From CALINB01 sp938045325 (GTDB taxonomy: Bacteria; Pseudomonadota; Alphaproteobacteria; Rhodospirillales; CALINB01), in the NCBI GenBank assembly GCA_038114465.1, contig JAYNQW010000002.1, positions 62,001 to 126,000 on the forward strand: 64,000 bases of DNA, read 5' to 3'. The notes beneath the pieces are model-generated. The model did no database searches. It saw nothing but the letters and a program-made list of their open reading frames with translations, and was not told the DNA's origin. The position numbers and the translations under genes were made by a program. Below, piece by piece: positions 28,319 through 37,638 of the stretch (position 1 is the stretch's first letter; each line of letters starts with the position of its first letter).

Positions 28319-29059
28319 TTATTCAGGAGATTCGTTTACAGGATCGAACGGATGCCAATCACCGTCAATATAGGCTTCTAAGGGCTGGAATTTGGCCTTG
28401 TAAGACATTTTATTGCAGCCCGCGATCCAAAAACCGAGATAGACGTGTTTTAAATCCCGGTTTTTAGCCTCGTTGATCAGCCACAAAATCATATAACTGC
28501 CCAAGCTACGCTGCTGGAGTTCGGGCTCGAAAAAACTATAGACGGCCGATAACCCATTTTGGACCTGATCCGTCAAACAGGCCGCCGTTAACAATCCCCG
28601 TTCGTCGGTAAATTCAAACAATTCCGTTTCGACGGGAGTTTCCTCGATCAGCGCCTGATAATCAGAAAAGTTCATTTTTGCCATGTCACCCGTACTATGG
28701 CGTGTTTTTTGGTATCGGGAAAACAGTGCGAATTGTTCATCTGTCGCCTCAGGCGGCCGATAAGCTGCATGCAGATTTTTATTGTTATTCATAATCCGCC
28801 GTTGAGACCGGGACGGTTTGAACTGATCCACGACGATCCGCACGGCTATGCAGGCTTGGCACGTGGGGCAGGCGGGAGCATAGGCAATTGAATGACTGCG
28901 CCGGTATCCGGCAATTGTAAGGTTGTCGTGAAAAACCGACGCCTGGCGGCCGACCAGTTCCGTCACTATTCTTCGCTCTACACGGCCCGGCAGATACGGG
29001 CATGGCATCGGCGATGTTGCAAAGAAATAATGGGTGTTGGTAAACGGTTTATGCTTCAT
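28319..29059 (-). CDS. bpt: Aspartate/glutamate leucyltransferase (Bpt; arginyltransferase family)
   Basis: N-degron enzyme that adds leucine from Leu-tRNA to proteins with N-terminal Asp or Glu, marking them for ClpAP. The 246-residue protein has the N-terminal ATE domain with PCPYLPGRVERRIVTELVG, the Cys cluster ACPTCQACIAVRI, and the GNAT-like C-terminal part with QKTRHSTGDM, SSLGSY-like YMILWLINEAK, and LGFWIAGCNKMSYKAKF. It lies between motB and the TRAP operon on the same strand. Confidence 0.92.
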   Translation of the reverse strand: MKHKPFTNTHYFFATSPMPCPYLPGRVERRIVTELVGRQASVFHDNLTIAGYRRSHSIAYAPACPTCQACIAVRIVVDQFKPSRSQRRIMNNNKNLHAAYRPPEATDEQFALFSRYQKTRHSTGDMAKMNFSDYQALIEETPVETELFEFTDERGLLTAACLTDQVQNGLSAVYSFFEPELQQRSLGSYMILWLINEAKNRDLKHVYLGFWIAGCNKMSYKAKFQPLEAYIDGDWHPFDPVNESPE

Positions 29060-29131
29060 AAGCCCAAATATTGGGGATTGTGATTACAGCCGAAATCACA
29101 TGTAGCAATTAAAATTGGCCGAAACCAATGA

Positions 29132-30115
29132 TTATTTAGAGGGTTTGGGCCCGCCGATCTGCAATTGAGGCCGCGCCTGGGGCTTGGCGCTCTGGGTTTC
29201 AAGCTGATTTTTTTGAATAGCCCGCAAGCCCGGCAGCTTTTCTTCCGGCAATTTTTGATCGCCCGTGCCCCGTAACAAAATAATACTGAGGCGGCGATTA
29301 CGGGCGTTTTCCGGATCATCTTTCATGAGCGGTTCTTTGGCAGCTTTCCCGACGACACGGCCGATCCGTTTTTCGGGAATATTAAGATCGAGCAATTGCC
29401 GGCGCGCGGCATTCGCCCGGTCAGCCGATAGGTCCCAGTTCGTATATTGGCCCGAGCCACCGAACTTTTTGGAATCCGTATGCCCCTCGATGGCAAGGTC
29501 TTGGGGTTGCGTTGCAATGACCTTGGTGATCAGTTCCAGAATCTTTTTGGTGTGCAAAAACATTTTTGAACTGCCGCTTGAGAACATCGCCAAGCCATCT
29601 TGATCGACGATCTGAATACGCAAACCTTCGGGCGTGTTATCAATCATCAAGCTTTCCGCAAGGCGTTTAAAAGCAGGATTATCCTGCATTGCCTTTTCAA
29701 GTTTTTCCTTGGCCTCTTCGAATTGCCTCTCTTCTTGTTTTTTTAGGGCTTCTTTTTTGGGATTGGATTCCCCCGGATCAGCCTTCGTCTCTTTGGACTG
29801 AACCTTAGGCGGCGGCAAATCGAGCTTCGCCGTTACCTTTGATGTCTGCGCTGTTAAAGCACCTTCTTCAGACAGAACCTTACCGCCCAACGCACCATCG
29901 CTGCCGCTGGTCGATTTCGATGCCGTCGTCGGCGTGAAGTAATTTGAAACACCCTCGAGCTGTTCTTGCGTCACGGAATTCAACAGCCAAAGTAAAAGAA
30001 AGAAGGCCATCATCGCCGTTACGAAGTCGGCATAAGCAACTTTCCAGGCGCCGCCGTGGTGACCGCCATGCCCCTTGTTGACCTTTTTGATGATAATCGG
30101 TTGTTCGTCAGCCAT
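29132..30115 (-). CDS. motB: Flagellar stator protein MotB
   Basis: Ion-channel and peptidoglycan anchor subunit of the flagellar motor. The 327-residue protein begins with a basic/Gly/His segment (KKVNKGHGGHHGG) and then one membrane helix with the proton-carrying Asp30 in VAYADFVTAMMAFFLLL. A plug and linker region rich in Lys/Glu follows. The C-terminal OmpA-like domain has LAIEGHTDSKKFGG and NWDLSADRANAARRQLL. All key parts are intact. It follows motA by 20 bp, but that motA is severely shortened, so the stator may not work. Confidence 0.95.
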   Translation of the reverse strand: MADEQPIIIKKVNKGHGGHHGGAWKVAYADFVTAMMAFFLLLWLLNSVTQEQLEGVSNYFTPTTASKSTSGSDGALGGKVLSEEGALTAQTSKVTAKLDLPPPKVQSKETKADPGESNPKKEALKKQEERQFEEAKEKLEKAMQDNPAFKRLAESLMIDNTPEGLRIQIVDQDGLAMFSSGSSKMFLHTKKILELITKVIATQPQDLAIEGHTDSKKFGGSGQYTNWDLSADRANAARRQLLDLNIPEKRIGRVVGKAAKEPLMKDDPENARNRRLSIILLRGTGDQKLPEEKLPGLRAIQKNQLETQSAKPQARPQLQIGGPKPSK

Positions 30116-30135
30116 GGCTGATCGGGCTCCAAACC

Positions 30136-30510
30136 TTAATCAAGGTTCTGAATCATGTCTTCGACTTCGGTAAATGTTGGTCGAACACTCGAGGTCAGGG
30201 TTTTACGCGCGAATTCAATCGAGACTTGCGGCGCGTAAACTTGAATATGCGCGACAAGCCCAGCTTTAATGCAGCCAAGATAATGACCGTCTTGTTCGAA
30301 CGTTTTATTCACGAAATTCGCGATCGGCGCCATAAAACCGTAAGAAACAAGAATACCGAAGAATGTTCCGACCAAGGCGCCGCCGATCAGAACACCTAAG
30401 ACTTCCGGCGGCTCGGTGATCGAGCCCATGGTGTTAATAACACCAAGCACGGCGGCGACAATACCGAGGGCCGGGAAGGCATCGGCAATGGCACCAATGA
30501 TGAAAAACAT
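30136..30510 (-). pseudogene. motA: MotA remnant: start kept, internal ~160 codons missing
   Basis: The frame encodes 124 residues, less than half the usual ~285. It opens with MFFIIG, as full-length MotA proteins typically do, then runs straight into AIADAFPALGIVAAVLGVI, which in full MotA lies near residue 170 in TM3. TM3, TM4 and the C-terminal tail follow (GTFFGILVSYGFMAPIANF). TM1, TM2 and the cytoplasmic loop that contacts FliG are absent. A stop codon lies six codons upstream of the ATG, and the 238 bp beyond show no MotA sequence in any frame. This therefore looks like an in-frame internal deletion rather than loss of the 5' end. It may be real gene decay or an assembly collapse. Confidence 0.75.
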
Positions 30511-30748
30511 TCTGTTGACTAATTCCGATTACGTTATTGGTTGGTCCCCAAGCGACTAATCGCACACCGGCGCTACCATAAATCACTCGATTCCAACGCC
30601 AAACGATTTTTTCTTGATAGCGCGCCTTAAATTAAACGCTTGAGCGCATGAGAAAAAGGCATTCAAACCATCTTTTACATCGGCGTTCCGCCCGAGTAGC
30701 CTGTAAACATCTGATATATAATGATATTTATAGTTAATGGAAAGCTGT

Positions 30749-33127
30749 TTATGGTGTAAACCGGATCGTGCCTTGCTGGGACTTCTTCATAATTATTCTC
30801 GGTATATCTAAAAAAACCGACTTTCCTTGCTTCCACATCTCAATGAAGTGGTCGTAATTCGATGATAATGGATGGCCGGACTGGCCGGTTGCGATCATGA
30901 ACGTCGATTTTGCCGAATCGGATAGATCATAAACGCCGCGATAACCCGCGCCATGACGATTTTCGAACAAACGGTCATTATCCCGGTAACGATAAGCGCC
31001 TTTATTCGGTGTGTACTGCCCGCCACCTGTTTCGACCGTTATGTTGAAGAAAGACCGGATAAGGGGAATTTTACTCAAGATCAGGTGCTGAAATTTAATG
31101 TGATGAACTTTCCCCCAGCGCCACGTTTTTATGGAGTCGCCGAATTTATTTATCAGCGACGCGACTGATTGATCGAACGCTTGCGTAACGATTTCATTAC
31201 AAGATTCAATTTTCTCTTTCGACAGTACGTTATCGCACCATTCATTTTTTTCAGTTAATGCCAGCCGGATAAAATGAGGTCTGACATACCAATACCCTTT
31301 AGAGTTTTCACCGAGTTCATCTTCGGCTAAGGCACGGATCAGTTCCCGTAGCCAAGCATTAAATATCAGTGGTTCCGCACGATCAGCATGCATACCCCCA
31401 TGCCAAGCTTTAAGTTTTATCAAAGCTTGTTTTGCAGAATTGGAAATTAAACCCGGTGTGAGCTTAGCCAGCATCAGCGGCAATATTTCCTGCGCCATGA
31501 CAGATACTTCATCCAGCTGAATTTTGGTGCTCACCTCTAAAGTATGTGGTTTTAACTGTTTGAGCATTTGAGTGATCCGTTTGGCCCGGTATCCCGGAGC
31601 AAAATCATCTGAAAAATCGTAGGGATATTTTTTATCGATAACCCGGTTGTTCGCATTCACGATTATGCCTGAAGGCGGATTCAATACTTTCGGCAAGTCC
31701 GAGTAGGGGATGTATTTTTTCCAATCGAATTCACCGCGCCAGCCGGCTTGGGGTATCCAACCTTGGCCATGACGTCGGACCGGCATGCGACCGGCGGCGA
31801 TCATGCCAATATTGCCCGTGATATCGGCGTACATAAAATTCTGTTGGGGCGCATGAAAGTTTTCAAGTGCTCCCAAAAACGATGTCCAATTCTTTGCTTT
31901 GTTCAGATTATAAATTGCCGACGGTGTCAAATCGTTGGGATTCAGAAATGCTGCTTTCAGGGCGAGGATGGAAGCGGATTTATGTTGAGCACCAAATAAC
32001 CGGTCTGAAATAACGGGGCCATGGCGCGTTTCCCGAACGGTGATCGAAAGCGGATCGGTTCCTTTAACGTTGATGTTTTCCGTTCGCACGGTAAATGGTT
32101 CGGACCCGCTCGGGGTGAGGTACCGGCTTTCATCTTTTGGGTCATATTTTTCAATGAACAAATCGGTGGTATCGCCCGACGTCGTCGTTAGCCCCCAAGC
32201 GATATTTTTGTTTTGCCCCAAAATATGGAAAGGCAGGCCGGGAACCGTGGCGCCCATTAAATGTTGATCGGGGGTTTCAATACGCGCCAAATACCAAAGA
32301 ATGGGAATGCTGAAACCCAAATGCGGATCGTTAGCAAGGATCGGTTTGCCGGATTTTGTATGACGCCCGGCAATGGCCCAGGCATTGGACGCTTCGCTGA
32401 AAGGGCCGATCAGTTTATCTAAATAGGCAAACGACTGATCCAATGTTTTGTTTAAGCCCATCATGCTTGTTTGAATGCTCACAGGATCGCCGGGCGGCAT
32501 CGATGGCCATAAATCGCGGATCTTTTTAAGCGGTAATGTGCTTAGGAGCTGGTAACGCTGTAATTCACGGCGCCAATTTCGCGTCAGCCGCAGGCCCATC
32601 AGCTTGCCCCATATGAGCGAGTCGACGGGCCTCCAGGACCCAGGTTTAAAACCGAAAATGACAAATTCAGGTGATAGGGCCCCGCGATGGCTTTTTAACC
32701 AGACATTCACGCCCTTGGCGTAGGCGCGCAAGGATTTTTGAACCGGCGCTTCGAGCAAGGCCCATTGCTGATTAGCTAACCGTTCCAAACCGAGGGTGCG
32801 CATCATCATGTCAGAGCGAACGGCCGATTTGCCAACAATTTCGGCTAATGTGCCGGCACCAAGCCGCCGGGTTGCTTCCATTTGCCAAAAGCGGTCGCGG
32901 GCGTGCATGTAACCCAGCGCGGTATAGGCATCGAATATATTGTTGGCTTTAATATGAGGGACGCCGTGTTGATCGCGAATAAGTTCAACGGGGGCCTGCA
33001 AACCCGGAATCTTGACCGTACCGTCACGCAGATGAAGAAAAGGGGACACCCAAATCAATAAAACGGCGATACAAATCGACACGAGGCTTACAAAAATAAA
33101 AAAACCCCGCCGCACCATCTTCTTCAT
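30749..33127 (-). CDS. Penicillin acylase family Ntn-hydrolase
   Basis: Autoprocessed periplasmic amidase of 792 residues. An N-terminal membrane/signal segment (GFFIFVSLVSICIAVLLIWV) leads to the alpha chain (HGVPHIKANNIFDAYTALGY, HARDRFWQMEATRRLGAGTL). The beta chain starts at Ser247 in SEASNAWAIAG, the catalytic nucleophile exposed after cleavage, followed by PILANDPHLGFSIP. Members act on beta-lactams, acyl-homoserine lactones or other N-acyl compounds; the substrate is not clear here. It sits nine bases downstream of hemB on the same strand, so the two are probably co-transcribed. Confidence 0.92.
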   Translation of the reverse strand: MKKMVRRGFFIFVSLVSICIAVLLIWVSPFLHLRDGTVKIPGLQAPVELIRDQHGVPHIKANNIFDAYTALGYMHARDRFWQMEATRRLGAGTLAEIVGKSAVRSDMMMRTLGLERLANQQWALLEAPVQKSLRAYAKGVNVWLKSHRGALSPEFVIFGFKPGSWRPVDSLIWGKLMGLRLTRNWRRELQRYQLLSTLPLKKIRDLWPSMPPGDPVSIQTSMMGLNKTLDQSFAYLDKLIGPFSEASNAWAIAGRHTKSGKPILANDPHLGFSIPILWYLARIETPDQHLMGATVPGLPFHILGQNKNIAWGLTTTSGDTTDLFIEKYDPKDESRYLTPSGSEPFTVRTENINVKGTDPLSITVRETRHGPVISDRLFGAQHKSASILALKAAFLNPNDLTPSAIYNLNKAKNWTSFLGALENFHAPQQNFMYADITGNIGMIAAGRMPVRRHGQGWIPQAGWRGEFDWKKYIPYSDLPKVLNPPSGIIVNANNRVIDKKYPYDFSDDFAPGYRAKRITQMLKQLKPHTLEVSTKIQLDEVSVMAQEILPLMLAKLTPGLISNSAKQALIKLKAWHGGMHADRAEPLIFNAWLRELIRALAEDELGENSKGYWYVRPHFIRLALTEKNEWCDNVLSKEKIESCNEIVTQAFDQSVASLINKFGDSIKTWRWGKVHHIKFQHLILSKIPLIRSFFNITVETGGGQYTPNKGAYRYRDNDRLFENRHGAGYRGVYDLSDSAKSTFMIATGQSGHPLSSNYDHFIEMWKQGKSVFLDIPRIIMKKSQQGTIRFTP

Positions 33128-33136
33128 TAAAGACTT

Positions 33137-34159
33137 CTATTGTTTCTGTAATCGTTCAGCGGCTTCGATAGCCGTATAGGTAATAATGCCGTCTGCACCG
33201 GCACGCTTAAAACCAAGCAGGACTTCCATAAAGGCCTGGTCATAATCGAGCCAACCGTTTTGCCCGGCGGCCTTGATCATCGCGTACTCACCACTGATGT
33301 GATAGACGAATGTCGGCATATTAAATGCCTCTTTAACGCGATAAACGACATCGAGATAGGGCAGGCCCGGTTTTACCATTACCATATCCGCGCCTTCCTC
33401 AATATCGAGGGCAACTTCACGTAAGGCTTCATCGGTATTGGCGGGATCCATTTGGTAGGTTTTCTTATCACCTTTGAGTGCGCCCTTTGAGCCGACGGCA
33501 TCACGGAAAGGTCCGTAAAACACGGAAGCGTATTTAGCAGCATAAGACATAATTGCGACATCTTGATGACCATCACCATCGAGCGCGTCGCGAATATGGC
33601 GGACTCGGCCATCCATCATGTCCGATGGCGCGATGATATCACAGCCGGCCTGGGCCTGAACGATGGCCTGTTTGCACAAAACATCAATCGTCTGGTCATT
33701 TAAGATGACACCGTCGCTGACGATTCCGTCATGGCCATCAGAATTAAACGGATCCAGCGCGACATCACATATAATTCCAATATCCGGCACTTTATCTTTA
33801 ACGGCACGAATGGCCCGGCAGACAAGATTGTCCGGATTAAACGCTTCGTGTGCCTCGGGTGTTTTTAACGACGGATTGACGTACGGAAATAACGCGATGG
33901 CCGGAATGCCAAGGTCATGTGCCTTGGAGACATCTTTAACGAGATGATCAATCGTCAGCCGATAAACATCGGGCATGGAAGAAATCGGCGCGCGTTCATT
34001 ATCGCCTTCTATGACAAACACCGGCCAAATAAGATCATCGACAGACAGGGAATGTTCCCGGACCATGCGTCGGAGCCACGGTGTGCGGCGATTACGGCGC
34101 AATCGCGTTCGCGGATAGGCGCCAACCGGTTGTGAAAGGCGAGGCGTCATTGGCACCAA
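33137..34159 (-). CDS. hemB: Delta-aminolevulinic acid dehydratase (porphobilinogen synthase)
   Basis: Joins two 5-aminolevulinate molecules to form porphobilinogen in haem synthesis. The 340-residue TIM barrel has both active-site Lys segments (MSYAAKYASVFYGPFRDA and MVMVKPGLPYLDV) and the substrate loop IAPSDMMDGRVRHIRDAL. The metal loop reads CDVALDPFNSDGHDGIV, the Asp-rich form typical of magnesium-dependent enzymes, in place of the three-Cys zinc form. ATG at 34150 is a possible alternative start. It heads a two-gene unit with the penicillin acylase gene. Confidence 0.96.
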   Translation of the reverse strand: MVPMTPRLSQPVGAYPRTRLRRNRRTPWLRRMVREHSLSVDDLIWPVFVIEGDNERAPISSMPDVYRLTIDHLVKDVSKAHDLGIPAIALFPYVNPSLKTPEAHEAFNPDNLVCRAIRAVKDKVPDIGIICDVALDPFNSDGHDGIVSDGVILNDQTIDVLCKQAIVQAQAGCDIIAPSDMMDGRVRHIRDALDGDGHQDVAIMSYAAKYASVFYGPFRDAVGSKGALKGDKKTYQMDPANTDEALREVALDIEEGADMVMVKPGLPYLDVVYRVKEAFNMPTFVYHISGEYAMIKAAGQNGWLDYDQAFMEVLLGFKRAGADGIITYTAIEAAERLQKQ

Positions 34160-34191
34160 ACCTTCATCAAAAATTTTAATCGGCCCGAATA

Positions 34192-34236
34192 CTTCGTCAC
34201 GCTCAGCATGAGGGACTCACCCTGAGCTTGTCGAAG
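34192..34236. repeat. Palindromic interspersed repeat (TTCGACAAGCTCAGG-type)
   Basis: Between hemB and metY. Imperfect inverted repeat: cttcg...gctcag on the left and ctgagcttgtcgaag on the right, which can form a hairpin. The right half, read on the minus strand, is cttcgacaagctcagggtga, a short palindromic element known to occur many times in the intergenic regions of numerous proteobacterial genomes. It may act as a transcription end or mRNA-stabilising stem. No second copy was seen in this window. Confidence 0.65.
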
Positions 34237-34285
34237 GGCGGAAAAAATATTCGAGGTTGAGCAAAATACGTTCATCCTGATCTCA

Positions 34286-35581
34286 CTACGCAGCGTCCAA
34301 AGCCTGTTTCAGGTCTGCGAGTATATCATCAATATACTCGATCCCGATGGAAAGGCGGACATAGCCTTCCGTCACGCCCGTTGAAATCTGCTCTTCCGGT
34401 GTTAATTGCGAGTGTGTCGTCGATGCAGGATGAATAGCGAGTGAGCGAGCATCACCGATGTTGGCGACATGATAAAACATCTCCAAGGCATCGATAAATT
34501 TCCGGCCGGCCTCCTTGCCGCCCTTCAATTCGAAACCGACCAAGGCTCCATAGCCGTTATTCAGGTACAAATCCGCCCGCCGTTTCATTTCCCCTTCGCT
34601 GAAACCGGCAAAAATCACATTCGATACTTTGTTGTGGGTTTTGAGATATTCGGCGACTTTTTGCGCATTCTCGCAGTGGGCCCGCATGCGCAAAGGCAGC
34701 GTTTCCAACCCTTGAATGAATTGAAAAGCGTTCATGGGGCTCATGCATGCACCGAGGTCGCGCAGTAAGATGACACGGGCGCGAATGATGTAGGCAATCG
34801 GCCCCAATGGCTTGACCGCTTCGGTCCAAACGGCACCATGGTAACTGGGGTCCGGTTCATTCAGGGTCGGGAAACGTTTCTTATGCTTTTCCCAATCAAA
34901 ATTACCGCCATCGACAATCATGCCGCCGATGGAAGTCCCATGGCCGCCGATATATTTCGTCGTCGAGTAAACGACGATGGCGGCACCATGATCGATGGGC
35001 CGGCACAAAATCGGGCAGGCGGTATTGTCCATGATCAACGGAACGCCTTTCCGGCGCCCGATATCGGCAACTTCTTGAATGGGAAAGACGTTAAGTTTCG
35101 GGTTTGGCAGAGTTTCTGCGTAATAACAGCGGGTTTTTTCATCCGTCGCGCGCAAGAAATTTTGCGGATCGCTTGGGTCGACAAACCGAACCTCGATCCC
35201 CAAATCGTTCATCATCGTGTTGTTGAACAGATTCCAGGTCCCGCCGTAAAGGTCGGTCGATGAAACAAAGTTATCACCGGCACGGGCGATGTTGAGGATC
35301 GAATACGTAGAGGCGGCTTGCCCCGAACTGACGGCTAGTCCCGCTACACCGCCTTCGAGAGCGGCAATGCGCTTTTCAAGCACATCGGTCGTCGGGTTCA
35401 TGATGCGGGTGTAAATATTGCCGAATTCTTTCAAGGCAAACAGGTTTTCCGCGTGTTCTGTGTCGTTAAATTGGTAAGACGTCGTTTGATGGATCGGCAC
35501 GGCGACGGAACCCGTGGTCTCATCACAGCGATGCCCCGTATGTAATACGATGGTTTCAGGATTTTTACTGTCGATCGTCAC
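34286..35581 (-). CDS. metY: O-acetylhomoserine aminocarboxypropyltransferase (sulfhydrylase)
   Basis: PLP enzyme of the Cys/Met metabolism family that makes homocysteine directly from O-acetylhomoserine and sulfide. At 431 residues it has MetY rather than MetB/MetZ length. Visible motifs: TTSYQFNDTEHAENLFALKE, YTRIMNPTTDVLEKRIAALE, SSGQAASTYSILNIARAGD, the PLP-Lys motif VVYSTTKYIGGHG, and the C-terminal LAIHPASTTHSQLTPEEQ. It lies downstream of and on the same strand as nothing obvious and diverges from the HIBCH-like gene by 60 bp. I looked for a SAM-II riboswitch in that short leader and saw none. Confidence 0.95.
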   Translation of the reverse strand: MTIDSKNPETIVLHTGHRCDETTGSVAVPIHQTTSYQFNDTEHAENLFALKEFGNIYTRIMNPTTDVLEKRIAALEGGVAGLAVSSGQAASTYSILNIARAGDNFVSSTDLYGGTWNLFNNTMMNDLGIEVRFVDPSDPQNFLRATDEKTRCYYAETLPNPKLNVFPIQEVADIGRRKGVPLIMDNTACPILCRPIDHGAAIVVYSTTKYIGGHGTSIGGMIVDGGNFDWEKHKKRFPTLNEPDPSYHGAVWTEAVKPLGPIAYIIRARVILLRDLGACMSPMNAFQFIQGLETLPLRMRAHCENAQKVAEYLKTHNKVSNVIFAGFSEGEMKRRADLYLNNGYGALVGFELKGGKEAGRKFIDALEMFYHVANIGDARSLAIHPASTTHSQLTPEEQISTGVTEGYVRLSIGIEYIDDILADLKQALDAA

Positions 35582-35641
35582 GGCTCAGTCCCCTGGAATT
35601 TATTGATCATAATTACAAGGCTCTATACACCTTGAGGCCTA

Positions 35642-36682
35642 ATGACGAAAGAACCCGATCTTTTAACTGAAGTGCAGGGCCACACCGGTTTAATCACCCT
35701 AAACCGGCCGAAAGCCTTGAATGCCCTCAGTATCAGCATGCTCCAAGGCTTTCAGGCGTGTCTGGGAGAATGGGCCCATGATCAGCAGATCCATCAGGTG
35801 ATCATCCGGGGTAGTGATAAAGCCTTTTGCGCCGGTGGCGATATTCGCTCGATTTACGATGCCCACCAACGTGGAGATCAAGCCTTCATTCAGGAACTTT
35901 TCCGCCTCGAATATTCCGTCAATTACCGGATCGCCACTTTTCCCAAACCCTATATTGCATTGATGGATGGGTTTGTTTTTGGCGGGGGATGCGGTGTTTC
36001 CGTTCATGGATCGCACCGGATTGTGACCGAGAAGACGATTTTAGCCATGCCGGAAACGTGCATCGGATATTTTCCCGATATTGGCGCATCCTATTTTCTG
36101 TCGAAAACACCTGGGCTGACCGGGCTTTATCTTGGCTTGACGGGACGCCGGATCACAACGGCCGACATCCTTTATGCTAAATTGGCCGATGCCTGCGTTC
36201 CTGCCACGGCATTGAACACGATTTGTACTGAAATCATTTCCGGCAAGAGCATCGATGACGTCATCCACTCCTATCGGCTGGACATTGGTCCATCTGAGCT
36301 TGAAACGCATCAAGCTGAGATCGATCAGTGCTTTGCCGCCGATACGTTGAAAGGGGTTATCGAATGTTTGAATTCTTCCTCGTCTCCTTGGTCTGCAGAA
36401 ACGCTAAATCTGTTGAACCAAAACGCACCTTTTAGTTTAAAGTTAACCTATAAGTTATTGAAAAATAATGAACTAACACCTCGTGAATCATTGATTTTAG
36501 ACTACCGGATCGCCCGTCATCTCATCGAGCGGCCTGATTTTTATGAAGGTGTTCGAGCCGTTTTGATCGATAAAGACAACCGACCAAAATGGGACCCGGC
36601 AGACTTAAACCAAGTGTCTGATGACGCCGTCGCGGCATGTTTTAAGCCGATCAATAACGATGATCTCGATCTGCCGAAATGA
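35642..36682 (+). CDS. 3-hydroxyisobutyryl-CoA hydrolase-like enoyl-CoA hydratase family protein
   Basis: Crotonase-fold protein of 346 residues. Motifs: TLNRPKALNALSISMLQGF, then the oxyanion-hole segments DKAFCAGGDIRSIYDAHQ and MDGFVFGGGCGVSVHGSHR, and the catalytic region PETCIGYFPDIGASYFLSK with the Glu used by HIBCH. The length and the C-terminal extension fit HIBCH (valine catabolism) better than a simple enoyl-CoA hydratase. No other valine-catabolic gene is adjacent. It is divergent from metY. Confidence 0.88.
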   Translation: MTKEPDLLTEVQGHTGLITLNRPKALNALSISMLQGFQACLGEWAHDQQIHQVIIRGSDKAFCAGGDIRSIYDAHQRGDQAFIQELFRLEYSVNYRIATFPKPYIALMDGFVFGGGCGVSVHGSHRIVTEKTILAMPETCIGYFPDIGASYFLSKTPGLTGLYLGLTGRRITTADILYAKLADACVPATALNTICTEIISGKSIDDVIHSYRLDIGPSELETHQAEIDQCFAADTLKGVIECLNSSSSPWSAETLNLLNQNAPFSLKLTYKLLKNNELTPRESLILDYRIARHLIERPDFYEGVRAVLIDKDNRPKWDPADLNQVSDDAVAACFKPINNDDLDLPK

Positions 36683-36734
36683 GTGCTTCTTTATTGTTTC
36701 CTTAACCGGCTCGCGCATAATTCAATGAGCGCAA

Positions 36735-36965
36735 ATGGGAACTGTTATAATGGTCATCGCCCCTGAAGACGTGCAATTACGTGAAGTCTTGTTCGAGTTT
36801 TACCGTGAAGGGAACTCGGTTCGGGTTTGCGCGCTTGATCCTGACAGTAATGTTGAGATCACCATGGTTGGGGCCGCCCGGTACTCCGAAAGCGTGTTGA
36901 AGAACATGGCGATCCGAAAATTAAAATATGTGATCGCGAAGAAATCTGGCTGGTCGTCAGCATAA
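36735..36965 (+). CDS. Small conserved alphaproteobacterial protein (DUF6898-like)
   Basis: At most 76 residues; ATG 36750 is an alternative start. The core LREVLFEFYREGNSVRVCAL, then TMVGAARYSESVLKNMAIRKLKYVI, matches my memory of a small alphaproteobacterial family often found upstream of rpiB/glyA. Its function is unknown. It lies between the HIBCH-like gene and rpiB on the same strand. The following 194 bp up to rpiB hold no other gene. Confidence 0.7.
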   Translation: MGTVIMVIAPEDVQLREVLFEFYREGNSVRVCALDPDSNVEITMVGAARYSESVLKNMAIRKLKYVIAKKSGWSSA

Positions 36966-37159
36966 GCGCTGCCGGCCTCTTTCCTAAAACAACCTAAAAT
37001 TTATCGATATGGCTGAAAATCCGTCATAAATCCGGTTTTGCGACCTAAATCAGCTATTTTCTAAAAAAGAATGGCCTCCGATAAGTTGTGTTCGCTTGGC
37101 AGGCGAGTCCGACATATGGTATCTAATCGAGACCCAGGACAATTGAAAACACCACGCAC

Positions 37160-37612
37160 ATGCTAAAAAAACCCATTGCTGTCGCCTGCGATCACGCGGG
37201 TTATGATTTAAAGTCGATACTTTGCGACGAGTTGGAGACGCTGGGTTATAGCGTCCTTGATCTTGGCACAAATGGCCGCGATTCCGTCGATTATCCGGAT
37301 TTCGCTTATGCGCTGGCATCCGCGATCAATGATGGAAGGGCCGAGCAGGGCGTCCTCGTTTGCGGCAGCGGTATCGGAATATCGATCGCTGCCAATCGTC
37401 ATCTGACAATTCGTGCTGCACTGGTTCATGATGCACTTGGTGCGCGCATGTGTCGATTACACAACAATGCCAACGTTATTTGTTTCGGTGGCCGTATGAT
37501 CGGCCCTGAAGTCGCACTCGACTGCCTCAGAATTTTTCTCAAAACTGAATTTGAAGGTGGACGGCACGCCCGGCGCGTCGAAAAGCTTTCCAACCCCAAT
37601 ACCACCACGTAA
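37160..37612 (+). CDS. rpiB: Ribose 5-phosphate isomerase B
   Basis: Interconverts ribose 5-phosphate and ribulose 5-phosphate. The 150-residue protein shows AVACDHAGYDLKSIL, DYPDFAYALASAI, the catalytic Cys in VLVCGSGIGISIAANR, the Ala-rich VHDALGARMCRLHNNANVI and FGGRMIG. It lies 26 bp before glyA; the rpiB-glyA-nrdR order is common in Alphaproteobacteria. Confidence 0.95.
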   Translation: MLKKPIAVACDHAGYDLKSILCDELETLGYSVLDLGTNGRDSVDYPDFAYALASAINDGRAEQGVLVCGSGIGISIAANRHLTIRAALVHDALGARMCRLHNNANVICFGGRMIGPEVALDCLRIFLKTEFEGGRHARRVEKLSNPNTTT

Positions 37613-37638
37613 GCAAGACAGGAGCGACCCACAACCCG

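Noticed and set aside
35582..35641. SAM-II riboswitch upstream of metY
   Set aside because: The 60 bases between the divergent starts lack the conserved SAM-II core; expected by context but not seen.
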